Shown here: positions 48,646 through 60,489 of the stretch, in pieces | Numbering within the stretch: the first letter of the stretch is position 1 | Layout of the letters: each line of letters starts with the position of its first letter | Assembly: GCF_025399195.1 (NCBI RefSeq) | Contig: NW_026252129.1 | Span: forward strand, 124,001 to 188,000 | Source of the DNA: Umbelopsis ramanniana AG | Lineage: Eukaryota; Mucoromycota; Umbelopsidomycetes; Umbelopsidales; Umbelopsidaceae | Reading direction: 5' to 3' | Length of the DNA: 64,000 bases | Notes under the pieces: model-generated | Databases searched by the model: none | What the model was told of the DNA's origin: nothing | What the model saw: only the letters and a program-made list of their open reading frames with translations | Position numbers and translations under genes: made by a program

Positions 48646-51600
48646 TCATTTTTCTAGGTTCGGAAAGGGCTGAGGTGAGGGCCACCCTTGCTTCTGAGGA
48701 TCTAGCGGTTTTGGAACTTCTTGATCATCGCTTTTGTCATCAAAGTCATCGATGCCTTCGACTACTAATTCATCAGCGTCTTCTGGCCATCCTTGATTCT
48801 CTGGAAGCCAATCATCCAGCGCGTCCATGTCTGTATCCGGCAGCTCGAAACTGACCTTGCCGCTATCGTCTTCCCAGAGCAGGACTGGCGCTGTTGTTTT
48901 GTCACTGTCTTCTTGAGATGCCTTCTCCTTCTGCTCTATCCACAGCTTTTCCAAGTTTTCGAGATCAGCTTCCATATCCGAGGTTTCCATATCCTCGTTT
49001 TCATCGTCCATTTCCTCAATATCCACGGCATTTTCAGTATTGTCAAGGGGTTCTATTTTATCATGTACACCAACATCTGCAGCCTCTTGAGGCGCTACTG
49101 GATCAGTAGGTGCTGGAATTCCTGGAAGTGTAGATGATGGCATTTCAGTCACATAGACTGTAACGTATACAATGTCGGGTGTTGGTTGTGTTGTTGGAAC
49201 CGCTACATTGGTAATGTCAGTCACATTCAGTATATGTTGTGATGCTGTTGCATTCAGCTGTGCTTGTGTTGGTGACTGAAGCTCCAATTCTTCCTCTGGC
49301 GTCGGATCTGGCTGAGGCCAAGGGCATAGTATATCTTGTGGATCAAAGGTGTTGGCTCTATCATCTCGGCGCGGACATGAAGAAACAATGGAATGTAGTT
49401 TTTTTCCTCGGTCAATCAACTGCTCATTGCTAGACAATTTTGCCCATAGATCCAAAACCGGCAAGTCATTCCATTCTGGGAGACGATGTCGAGGGAGCTC
49501 TTGAAGGATTGAATCGGTTTCCATGAGAGGCACTAAGAATTGCTCTATCGCTTTGCGCTCGTGTTTGACGTGGGTACCAAATTCCAAGTGATTTGTTGAA
49601 AAGCTTGTGAAGTTCTCAAAATTGGGATAAAGCATGGTATAACCTCTGAGATAGATCATCTCAATAAAATATCGCTTCCACGAGTTCTTCCATCGATTGG
49701 ATCTGGATTCAGGTACGCTAATATTCAACTTGGCGCCGTCTTCAAGGTCCACTAAACGTGCTGTAACATAGTCATGGAATTCGCGCCAATGCTCTGGGAA
49801 ATATACGGCTCCCCAACTGCAGGGTACTTGTAGAAGGAAAGGAGTGCGTGGGTCTACTGAGGTTGCGTTCAATACCCAGTCGGGGTGAAACAATCGTCGA
49901 CCTTCCATACCCATTTCTGTGTTACGTGGCGAATACAGGCTGACACCAAAGAGCAAATCCGAACGATCGGATAAGCTTCCATACCGGTAGCGTAAAATTG
50001 AGTATTTGACCCATAAGTAAAAGTAAGGCGATACCTCGACATCATCCTCAAGGAAAATAGCATAATCATCATTATTCGTGGGATACCAAGATTCCACGAT
50101 CGCCGGCATGAGTCCACCTTTTCGAATACGATGACGAACGTTCTTAGGGCCATGCGGCCAAGGTGCGTTGGCAACGATGAGGCGAGTAACCTTGTCCGCT
50201 GTCTGTTCCATATTGATGGAAAGGGATACTTTGTCACCGAGATAATGAGCATTCGTTGCAGATCGAACCAAACGAGATAGTGAATGCGGTCGTCTATCGG
50301 TGATGATGATGAGGTTGACATTAATGGTATGCCAATCTAGGATGATAAAAGAACAAACGATGCGTCATAAGTTTGCCATGAAAAAAAAAATCATCGACCT
50401 GCAGCTGTTTCACATATACAACTTACTTTGAAGCGCCACCATTGGTAGATCTGCCATCCACAGAGTGTGTCTTACATCAGGAAGCGGCAATGTGATGGTG
50501 GTGACACCAGAAACACTAGAAGCCACAGATGACCCCTGGAACACAGGGTTGCTGGGTTGCTGAATACTGACAACCAATTGTGGACGCAAAGCCGATAGAA
50601 GTCGAGAGAGATCGTGAGCAACTTGGCTGGCCAACGGAGCAGAGTCCCCGGCGGGTAATCCTCGAAGTTCGCCGTAATCAACATCAAGGTCCAAGATATT
50701 GATGTCCACACACGGCGCAATATATTTTTCCAGCATACCACGTAGTTGTCCTGCCGTCATACCACGACTTTCGCCCGTCACCACAACATGGGCCCTGATA
50801 CGGCCGAGAACGTGGAATCGACAAAACAATGGACGAAGGGCACGAGCTTGTCTTGGACCATCAACGACAAAGAGAACAGAGCCGTCGGTGTCGGGAGTGT
50901 TGGCCAGATCAGCAGCTTGTTTATAGTCAGAGACGGATAAAGATGTTCGATATTCCAAAAAATTCCTCCAGATAGTGTTGTGGCTAAGTTGCTCCTTAAT
51001 ATATTGGCATGTGTTGAGAGAGCGTTTGGCAATAGTTGTGTCGGCTAATAATGAATGGTTGCTTTCATCATGTGGAATGACGATGGAAGGAATAGCAGCG
51101 TATTTGTTGAGAGCTTGACTGATGTAATGACCCAGAGGAGCAGCCAAGGCATCCTGTCTTGACTCTCTAGCTATTTGGGCTAACCAAGGTGTTTTTAGAA
51201 GCCACACGTCGTTGATCATATCTACTGATCTAGACTTCATGGGATTGTCAATACACAACAATCCAGAACTGGATGTTCTATCAGCCGATCTGGCGGGCAA
51301 AATGATTCCAGAAGTTCCAAGCAGCGCCAAGTGGTACTCGTCGGTGTGCGTCAACTGCAGTAAATGTTGGAGATAATTCGTTCCTGGCGAAGCACCATTA
51401 TCGATGATCCAAATATAGTCCGATGGCGCTAGTTGTGCGACTTGCAGCCAACTGGATCCATAGGCGATCCTCTGGTCAATATTTTTCCCGTTTTCCACCA
51501 CCACGACTTTCATCTTTACGCCGTGATTACGCCGGCGATGTTTTGACAGAATAGATTCCGCCAACGTCTGCTTTTCCGTTGAGCACACTACCCAAATAAT

Positions 51601-52248
51601 ATTTGGGGGGAAAGTCTGTGCAAGCACGGCATCTAGTTGACGTTGTAGGTGGTCGGACTGTAATAAATTAATTATGGCGGTGACAGAGGATGTTTGCCAG
51701 TCTGGGTTAGCTTTCGATTGGATGAGTGAGTCTATCTGGTGGACATCCATGCCGCTTTCCGTGTGCTGTTGTAACCCATGCGAATGTGAAACTATCACTG
51801 TGGGGACGTTATCCATCCATTTTGGGTAACCGTCCGAGAGCCGTCTGTATCTCTTGTTTTCTATGGGAGGATAAATTTACGCATGAGTAAGATTGAGTAG
51901 GTTTTGGAGTGAGGTGGGACAGGTTTCTCCCGACACACTCAAAAATTTTCTGTATGGTCAATCCCATACAAGACTGCCATGTCATAGGCTATTCTTACCT
52001 TTCATATCATTGAGAAAAGAAGCAGTAAGTTTGTTACTGTGGGGTATGGAGGCGGTTTGTGATAGTAAGTCGACTTCCAATTTTGGAGTGAATATCGTCA
52101 CGAGAAGCAAGACGCATAAAACGCCTAGAAACACACAAGTTGTAGTTGTCATGCGTCGAGATAGGGTATGGCACCACAGACGAACACGGGCCTTGTAATG
52201 GCGTAGACGTCGCCAGCGAGTTGACTTTAGATCATCTTCATCAAACAT
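48646..52248 (-). CDS. large type II membrane glycosyltransferase-like protein
   Basis: 1124 aa from three exons, 52248-51999, 51860-50427 and 50336-48646. A basic cytosolic N-terminus precedes one span at about 33-53 (TTTTCVFLGVLCVLLLVTIF), the Golgi type II layout. Residues about 105-560 begin with TSSVTAIINLLQSDHLQRQL and QTFPPNIIWVVCS, a GT-A (family 2-like) start. They include DYIWIIDNGASPG where a DxD-type acidic site would lie. A second module opens INVNLIIITDDRRPHSLSRL and has an unmistakable acidic site DDYAIFLEDDVEVSPYF, then WGAVYFPEHWREFHDYV. The last 250 residues are Thr/Pro- then Asp/Glu-rich and disordered. Fungal homologues are usually called only glycosyltransferase 2. Donor and acceptor unknown; two catalytic modules are inferred. 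Confidence 0.82.
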
Positions 52249-52545
52249 GATGAACTCGATCTGAGCTTAATTTAAGGACTGGAATGGAGGTGGGTAGATT
52301 GGAGGTGAGAGGGAAGAGTGGTAATAGCGTAGTAATAATAAATGATAACTTAAATACAGCTGAATGGCAAAATAGTTAAATTCACCCTTCGTAGCAAATA
52401 TAAAAAATGAAAAATTATAGAGGAAAGGAGGGATTGCCAGCGAAGCAGGGGAAACAAAGGAGATTCAATTGGAAACTTTTGAAAAACCCTTTTCCATGAT
52501 CGTGTCGCACAACACCACCCCAAATTAACACAGGCGTCGTTTTGC

Positions 52546-53804
52546 TTAGGCTCCCACTGAGTCTATTCTTCTTCTTCTATACCATATAAATTGACTAAAT
52601 ATAATAGTATCAAACACTAGCGTCCCTATACTTCCTAGCAAGTAAGGTAATGCTTCTACGAACTTTGCTCGGCTTTGCATCGCGGAGCTTAAAAGAATGC
52701 TAGTGGTATAAGTCAGGTTCCCTAAAGCGGCGAAAATGAACAGCGCGGAGGAAAGACCGTCTACGGACTTTCTCTGTTGATTTTTGAGGATCTGCGGTAC
52801 ACGGGAAGCTAGATACAGTCCGGCGCACAGCCAGGCAAAAAATCGGCCCACCATGAGGTGATCGATTTGTAACGCTGCTGAGTGGATCAACGGCGTGGTC
52901 GTTAAGGTAGAAGAGGCTTGCGTCCTGAGAGAAAACATAAAAATAGCTGATAGGGCGATACGTGGCGAGGGGGTGCGTTGTGGTGTCATGTCACCCAAGG
53001 TGTACCATTTGCTTGGCGAAGCAGAAGCCGAATACGGAGGGCTCAAAGCTTCGTCGGAGATTGTAAGTAACGGACTTTGCTCTGCTCTGCTACTGCTGGG
53101 GGAGTGATTATAGTTTCTGGGTATTGACACTGGTCTAATGTTGCTATGCGGATTTTGGACCTTTAGGTCGGGATAATCATATGCTGAGATGGCGTTTTCT
53201 GGTAGATGTACAAGGGTGGGTGGTGGTGAAATGTACTTATAATATACCCACTGAGTCAAGAGCGTTAAATCGATCCATACAAAATAAACTCCAAGATATT
53301 TTTGAAAAGCCAGTTGATCCGTCAATAGACAGCCAACCAGATTGGATATGTCCCCTGAAGGAAGGTTAAATAGGATCATAAATAATCATGATCTCCTGGA
53401 ATTACGTTCGTGATGTAATTTCTCTCACCTGCCAACCATATCATAAGGAAGGTTAAGCTCAGTGACTCTGCGGAGCTTCTCCTATAGTTCTCTATCACCT
53501 GACTACCATTGTGATTGAATGTCAGTTGTTCATGATACCGACTGTGAGACTTATTCTATCGTGAAAAAGTACGTACGGTAATTGAGCATTTAGCCAACTG
53601 ATAATAGAAGCATATCCAAACAGTAGACTGAGGGTTTCTTTGTATCCATATACGCATTCACCAAAAATAGCCTGCAAACAAATGATCAGCCTCGGGTTCA
53701 AATGAGAGGCCCGCCAAAGAAATTTTTTCGAAAAACAAAGAGATGTGTACCTTAATAAAGTGATTGTACACAACGCCGTCAATTGATGTTGGCGTGCACT
53801 CCAT
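52546..53804 (-). CDS. PQ-loop vacuolar amino-acid transporter (Ypq/PQLC2 type)
   Basis: Seven-span transporter of the PQ-loop family that exports cationic amino acids from the vacuole. Four exons: 53804-53751, 53671-53577, 53502-53429 and 53354-52546, giving 343 aa. The first PQ motif is rebuilt by splicing (NAQLPQVIENYRRSSAESLS), the second reads SRVPQILKNQQRKSVDGLSS. LAGDISNLVGCLLTDQLAFQKYLG and WVYYKYI form the conserved middle. A disordered Ser/Pro linker of about 100 residues separates the two halves. ALFIFAALGNLTYTTSILL and GSIGTLVFDTIIFSQFIWYR end the protein. High confidence in family; the exact substrate is from yeast and human relatives. Confidence 0.92.
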
Positions 53805-54365
53805 GCTTTGTTGTGATGATAAGAAAGAAGAATATACAGTAAAGACACAATAGGTATTTACAAAAAATTGCGAAGAAGAGAATGAAAGGAAGAAGCAGAT
53901 AACGAGGCAGGGTTATGAAGGTTTGATAAGTGGGTTGTGGAGTGGGGGATGTCACGGGTTCACGCGACCCAATCTTTCAACAGAATCGGAAATCAACGGA
54001 AACCAAGGCTTGCATGCTTTCCCCAAGGTATGCCCTTTGATAAGGATCAATATGCCTTAAATTATGTACATCATTGCTTATTACTTTTAACATCAAGTTG
54101 AGACTTGAACCGTAATGCCGTTGAAAATATTTCTCACGCATGAAGAACACCAATAATTGGTACAAACAAGTTTTTCAAATTCCATTATCATTACCATAAA
54201 AGTCAACTTTAACACTCTTCCAGCATGACGCACAAACACGACTTCAAAATCAGGGTGTTGTGGAAGTAACAGATCGCGTATGATCCCGTGTGATAGCCCA
54301 TATTGTCTCGTTCCGTTCTGTTAAACCGTTGATATTACGCCTTTCAAAGGCGCTTGCTTTATTTC
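53805..54365. other. intergenic between two minus-strand genes
   Basis: 561 bp holding the PQ-loop gene promoter and the 3' side of the UPF0303 gene. No exon recognised. Confidence 0.5.
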
Positions 54366-55016
54366 TTATTGCAGTTGAGTAGCGATATATTCAGCGATAG
54401 TCTTTACGACGACACCGTGATCATCCTATATCAACCAATGATCCAATGGTTAGTACAATATGTTTCCGGCGTGAATTTAGCAAAAATAAATGGAATTTCA
54501 GCAGTGTGCAAAATTTATGCAAATTCTTACCTGTTGTGCAAGTCCCGACACTGTCACTGTTCCAATAACACCAACACCTTTGATGATCAATGGGAAAGCT
54601 CCGCCGTGGAAAACATAATCTTGCTCACTGATCAGATACTTCTCCTGTAGCGTTTTACCTTGACTGGCGCAGTACTGTCCAAGATAAAAACTAGAGTGTC
54701 TAAAGCGCATGACCGAGTTGCTGGGAGAGCCGAGTTTAGCTATTATCTTATCGTTCTTACATTATACAAAAACATAACTTTCTTACTTCTTTCGGCGAAC
54801 CCATTCATTGTTGTCTGGGCCAGTTCCTTGCATAGCGAAATGGAAAAGCTCATGTCCAGCCACTGTTATGTCGATGACCACAGGCTTGGGGTACGCAGAA
54901 GCGTTGTCGATTAATTTCAGACCAAGTGCAAGTGCATCGTCCGAACCGAACTTTGTAAACTGAAGCTTTTCTTCTTGATCAAGCAGCTGTGGTAGCAAGG
55001 TGGAGTAGTCTGTCAT
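54366..55016 (-). CDS. UPF0303 / heme-degrading-domain-like protein
   Basis: 159 aa from three exons, 55016-54787, 54720-54531 and 54425-54366. Order of motifs fits UPF0303 (yeast YBR137W; HbpS/DUF336-type fold). LDQEEKLQFTKFGSDDALALG comes first. Then PVVIDITVAGHELFHFAMQG, NNEWVRRKNNSVMRFRHSSF (completed by the first splice), and HGGAFPLIIKGVGVIGTVTVSGL, ending VVVKTIAEYIATQL. The acceptor CCCAG was preferred to an earlier AATAG because only it keeps the frame and the conserved RHSS segment. Yeast YBR137W is linked to the Get pathway; that role here is only by homology. Confidence 0.88.
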
Positions 55017-57063
55017 CGTTTGCTTGAAGTAGAGGGTAAAGAGAACTGAGCGAGCGGTAAAACAGCTGGAAATTTCAGGCTTAAAGCTGCATGTGCGTGC
55101 GGAGTTAATGGCTTAGTCAGAGTGGTTTGTATAGGTAGAACGACGGCTTCTGTACAAAAAGAACCAAGAGGTTAATTCCTACAACTTACTTGCACGTTCA
55201 GCAAGTGACAGGGCTTCAACTACAGCGATTAACCTACCCATCTTGAAGCAAATGTTGCATTTGAAAATCTCAATATGACAGTCACCCAAAGCTGCCTTTC
55301 AAACAGCTGAACTTTTAAGGTTTGGGAGGTTTGCGAGATTCAATAAATGGTATCAATACCATTAATCGAGTATAGATTCCTCCGTTTATTTGCTAATGCA
55401 TATAGGTAGGTGAGTTTACACACCACTCAAAGTAAGTATTGAAGAATATCTTATGGAAAAAAGAGTCACTCTGCTGTGAGGCATATCTAGCACTTGATCA
55501 GTTGACATTGGCTCCGCTTTGCTACCGTATAAACGGTCAGGATGCTTTCTGCCTTCAGATCTCGTCACACTGCCATAATTTGAACCTCTGAGTTTGATCT
55601 ACTCAATACTGTACCTGACTGCGGGATCACATCATAAGTGACTTAGAAGGGAGTAGGCAAACGTTGTTTAAAATGCTCTCCAGTCAGAAGCTTTTATACA
55701 ATCAATGGTGGTCGTCTACGGTACAGATCATAATATCAGGACGAGTCAACACTCATACGGACAAAAGGAACTACATAATATTGGAATACAGAAGTTAGGT
55801 GGTAGTTACCAGTACGCCGCGTCACTGTATGCTACATAAAAGGGATTTTTCCAGCAGCTTTACTAAGCAGTTCCCTTAGCCTTGTATGAGTTGGAAAACT
55901 GAAGCCAAAAGCGATAGTATCAGCGGTGATTTTTTTATCGCGGGTGAAACTCCCGCAAATTTTTTCCTGTTTTTCCAGGGATTGTCAGTTCACAGCCGTT
56001 TCATCATCTTTCTCATACTACTAGAAACAATCGTCTATTCATTCCATACCGGATGAAAAAAAGGACATGCTAGCAGAGCAAAATGTGCTCATATACAATT
56101 ATTTGATTGAATGAAGCTTGTAACAGTACAAGGACTTCTATGAAGCTTCTATATTTGTTTGAAAATCCGACCACAAAAAAGAAGCCGTTCGATATTTGGT
56201 CTTTGAAGTTTGACTTATTGCAAGGGGAGAGAAACCCGTCGAGAGACTGATAGCTGTCTTTGAAAAATTGTGGAACTATTTTTGCGATCCAGACACAAGA
56301 GGTTCATCTTGCCGACTGAGCCTCGTCGAAATAGTTATGTTGCAACAATGTCTATGCAATGTGTGCGTGCTGTTCTGGAAAATGTGGTTGCTACCGAAAG
56401 GCTGTAGTTATCATCAAGTCCATTAAGCCTGGTGCTTAGACATACTTGTGAGATACAATATTTAGGGCAGGTGGTGGAAATTGCTAAGGTGGCGTCTGGT
56501 TCCATCTTAATACAACGAATGGCTGTTATGAGAGAAATGGCTGCACTACCATCATTTATAGATGCTAATGGTCTATTGCTTAGTCTCGCGTAAGCAAATG
56601 CACGGCCTGATTAGAAGTGGGAGCTTAACAGGACGACGCAATACCCATTTTGCGAGATGGCCGCCAAACAGTAAGTTTACAACGCGAGCCAAATTAATTG
56701 AGCGTTTGCTTGTTGTCTATACTCTGACTTGACATGACGATTCGGGGAGTAAGCTACGAATAACTCGGCTGACAATGTCAAATGGTTGTAAGAACATTGA
56801 GTGTTTGTTTTGAGCATATTTCTAAGTATTGTTGACACTGCATGGACGTGGCAAAAGGAATAGAAGTCATCTTAAAGGACCGCGCCTCTTAACGTCGTTT
56901 CGTCATCCGAAACTCACATATTGTCTGCAATGATAACGCAAGATAAAAAAAAAAGGTACCAATTCTGAGTCATCGGCCACTGAAATTGTACGAGAAAATT
57001 TTTTTTTCAATATAAAAGAAAGTTGACTCGGTGGAATATTGTTTTCTATAAACTGCAATTGTC
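55017..57063. other. long divergent intergenic region
   Basis: 2.05 kb between divergent genes. AT-rich, without recognisable coding exons. It holds a small GC-rich hairpin at 55940-55956. A TATAAAA lies near 57012, about 50 bp before the threonine aldolase ATG, and is the probable core promoter. Confidence 0.5.
55940..55956. repeat. GC-rich hairpin (GCGGG/CCCGC, 7-nt loop)
   Basis: Perfect 5-bp arms around loop TGAAACT, flanked by a T-run on one side and A/T-runs on the other, in a long non-coding gap. No gene nearby explains it. Confidence 0.4.
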
Positions 57064-58468
57064 ATGTCAATCCTCGCAAGTCTCCGTCCAGCTACTCGTT
57101 CCTTGGCCCATATCCGTGCTTTCTCTAGCACTCCGGTCCACAAGCTCTACATTCAAAGTAACCTTCAAAATGACCAGACTCATCCTAACTTGGCCTCTCC
57201 TATGGACCCCAACGCGAAAGTCTATGACTTTAGAAGCGATACAGTCACTGCCCCTACTGACGAGATGTTTGATATCATGAAGTCGGCTTCAAGAGGCGAC
57301 GATGTTTTCCAGGTAAGATTGCACACCGCTGCAACTCCCACATGGTTTTCAAAAGCCTAATATCGTTTTGAATTGCAGGAGGACTACAATGTAAATGACC
57401 TCGAGCACTTTGTTTCATCCATCACTGGTCATGAAGCTGGTATGTTCTGCGCTAGTGGCACTATGTCCAACCAGCTTGGTTTGCGTACACATTTGCAGCA
57501 ACCACCCCACTCTGTCCTCTGTGATCACCGTTCTCATGTGTAAGTATTGGTCATAATTAGTGTATGGTGGTGTGTCTTACATAATCCGTTGGCCTATAGA
57601 AAACTTACAGCGGATAAATTGGTTTTTTTTTAGGTTCCTGTGGGAAGCTGGCGGTATTTCTTTCCATTCCCAGGCAAATGTAAGCCCAGTCTACGCCCAT
57701 AACGGTGTTCACATCACTGCTGAAGAGGTTATCAACAACATTGTTGAGGAAGATCTTCATACCGCTCCTACTAAGGTTGTCTCTTTGGAAAATACTTTGA
57801 ATGGTATGATCTTTCCTATTGAAGAGATCAAGCGCATTAGTGAGCATGCTCGCGCACGCGGTATCAAGATGCATCTCGATGGCGCTCGTTTGTGGAACGC
57901 TCATCAGGAGACTGGAGTACCTCTCTCAGAGTATGGTAGATACTTTGACTCCATGTCCTTGTGCTTATCCAAAGGTGTAGGTGCTCCCATCGGTTCCATC
58001 CTTGTAGGCGATGCCAAGTTCATTCGTAAATCAAGACACTTCCGCAAGCTCTTTGGTGGTGGTTGGCGTCAAGCCGGTGGTATGGCTAAGGTTGCAAAGC
58101 ACTGTATCGAGAACATTGTTCCTACTATGCCACAAACCCATAAGATTGCTCGTCGTCTTGCCAATGAACTACAAGACATGGGTATCACGCTTACCTTCCC
58201 TCAAATGACCAACATGGTATTTATCAACACTGCTTCCGCTGGTGTTACTATCAACGATATTCTTCCTGCTCTCCTCAGACGTAATATCAAGATTGGCGGC
58301 AATGGTACTACTTCAAGATTAGTCCTTCATCATCAAATCAATGATGAAGCAGCTGACATCCTTCTCGATACCTTGAGGGATGTCATCGCCCACAAGAAAA
58401 GTTTGGGCGCGCGCCCAGTCAGCGCTTCAGAAATCAAACAAGATGCCGTCAAGGCATACACACAGTAG
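57064..58468 (+). CDS. GLY1: Low-specificity L-threonine aldolase
   Basis: PLP enzyme that cleaves L-threonine (and allo-threonine) to glycine and acetaldehyde. Three exons: 57064-57312, 57379-57539 and 57634-58468, giving 414 aa. The catalytic fold starts VYDFRSDTVTAPTDEMFDIM near residue 53. It continues GDDVFQEDYNVNDLE, FCASGTMSNQLGLRTHLQQP and CDHRSHVFLWEAGG. The PLP lysine is in SLCLSKGVGAPIGS. KMHLDGARLWNA and FGGGWRQAGGMAKVA are also conserved. The first 50 residues (MSILASLRPATRSLAHIRAF) look like a mitochondrial presequence, unlike cytosolic yeast Gly1. A later Met at about residue 47 could give a cytosolic form. High confidence. Confidence 0.96.
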
Positions 58469-58853
58469 ATACATCTACTTGTACAGATACCAATCTTGTG
58501 GCATTGAAGGACAATCACATAGTAATTTAAAGCTTGCACGCGCATGTGCAGCGGATGTATATTAGCAACATCAACCCATTCTTGCAATAAACCAACAATT
58601 CATTCTTCACCATGTTGGTATTAACGGAAACGTTACTACCACCTACATATGGTGAAGCAAAACCCTACATCTTGCTTGTTCGCGAATGTTTACTTTTGTT
58701 AGACCATTCTAACATCAACATTGTCTTTACACTCTCACGATAAGTGAGTAGAGGCTAACATGGTATACCTGGCATTTTTATTCTGAACAAGGGATACTGA
58801 ATACAATATTTGTGTCAAACAAAACCTGATCTCCGGTCGATTTGTAATTTCAG
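58469..58853. other. intergenic between convergent genes
   Basis: 385 bp shared by the 3' ends of threonine aldolase and the DCN1-like gene. No gene seen. Confidence 0.5.
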
Positions 58854-60268
58854 TTAACTCTGCATAGGGTCAAGCCGCTCTCGCTTCCATTCAACAAAGT
58901 CGTCAAAAAGAACAGGCCCTGTTGAACGTGTTAATATAAGAGACAACATGCATATTTAGCCGAAAAAGTACTTACACGCAGACATCTCATCGTAATCATG
59001 AAAGTCGTCTGAAACAGTGGTGGCAAATTCCAGAAAGCTTTGCCACTGGTCACGGTTGATAACTTTCACCGGTTGCTTTTCAGTCAAAAATGTTGCGAAT
59101 GATTCAACGTGGGAAGACTGATTGCCCAAAAGTAGTCCCCACATAATAATCGCAGTCTGTGTACATTTTGAATGTCTGTTGGTTAATACATGAATGCTGA
59201 TATGGAAAAGAAAATCAGTCATCGGTAACATACATCAACATCCAAACACTTTTGTCCCTTGCTTTTGACGTATCCGAACGAATAGCGGTATAATTCTTTA
59301 AATTGAACAGGGTCCTGAAGAACAAGTTCGAATTCGGGTATCTTTGCCTTTAACTGAGGCAGCGTGCATACGCTAAGAGTGTGTGGCGGATATCGCATTA
59401 GAATTGATGCCAATTTAGCTCCCACGCCAAAGTCTCGATCTTACTTTAAGTTTTCCATGCCAGTCATCCATTCTTCTCGAGTAAAATAACCTGTTGTTCA
59501 ATTGCAGTCAGTCCGACAGATACTCAATTTCCAGCTGTATCATCACTGAATTAGATATGTATTTACCCATGGAGGTTGCATTTAATTGCCAACTGATGAC
59601 TAGCACAGTAGCCTGTAGCGAGCAAAAATGTTAGGTAACTGATGGTTTACCATTGGCAATAAACAACACTCATGTTACTTACGCTTTCTAACGAGAGCTC
59701 AAGATCACTGATAAATTTGGTCATTCCTTCCGGTGTGATATTGCCTCTCATCTCAGGGTCTTCATATTGATCAAACCAGTCACTGCATTGCTTGCTGTTG
59801 AACTAGATTGAGTCAAATAAAACATGTTAACTGTCGGAGAACGAATGAGGGGTCACGACTGGGCAACAGGTGGTGTCCATACCGTTTTTCTAAAAAGGCG
59901 AAACAAGAAGATATGCAATAACGTCAGTACGGCTGTATAAAATAGGTAGGCGGTAACATTTTGTTATCAATGCTTCTGGGAAGCAAAAGACGACATAAGT
60001 GAGATATAGATACATACTCTGAATAAAATGACCCATGTAACGACGGCTTTTTGGAAAGAGATGCCAAAGATGGCGGACTGGCATGTGTTGTTTCGACAGC
60101 TGTCTGAAAGGAATTACTGTACTGTAATTGCTGACTAGACTTTCTTCTCTTCTGTGTTGCCTGTGTGCTTTGTTTAGCGCCCATATGATATCGTTGTTCG
60201 GAGAAAGGAGTGATGCTTGTCTGTGCGGATGTAGTATGTACGCTGGAGTACTTTCGCTTCAACGTCAT
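58854..60268 (-). CDS. DCN1-like cullin neddylation factor
   Basis: Scaffold E3 that helps Ubc12 transfer Nedd8 to cullins. Eight exons: 60268-60018, 59889-59883 (7 nt), 59802-59683, 59612-59567, 59490-59445, 59372-59234, 59156-58976 and 58918-58854, giving 284 aa. The PONY domain covers about 87-284. It has WFDQYEDPEMRGNITPEGM, ATVLVISWQLNATSMGYFTR, EEWMTGMENL, FKELYRYSFGYVKSKGQKCL and the binding pocket block VSDDFHDYDEMSAWPVLFDD. The N-terminal 86 residues are disordered with no UBA domain. A second in-frame ATG at 60184 starts MGAKQSTQ, an N-myristoylation consensus followed by KRRKSS, like human DCUN1D3; this may be the true start. Family certain. Confidence 0.92.
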
Positions 60269-60489
60269 AAAAAGGTCCTAACGCGGCTGGAAGCGACGAA
60301 AGTATTGTTTAAATACACCTTATGCTGAGCACTTGCAAATGGCAATCGGTTTGGAATTGGGGGAGGTTTGAAGTCGTGAAAAATTGAAAAGTACAGCAGA
60401 ACAGTTCCAAAGAATTCAAAAAAGGAGACTGCGTCTTTTTGGAACATCGAACAAATTCTGGAATTTTGACTCTTCACTTTCCCGACCTC

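Noticed and set aside
53680-53715. tRNA T-arm-like GGTTCAAAT with GCCTC/GAGGC arms
   Set aside because: The arms do not give a TpsiC stem of the right geometry, there is no acceptor, D or anticodon arm, and it lies in a PQ-loop gene intron.
53945-53975. GGGTTCACGCGACCC resembling a tRNA T-loop
   Set aside because: Stem pairing fails beyond a few bases and no other tRNA arms are present on either strand.
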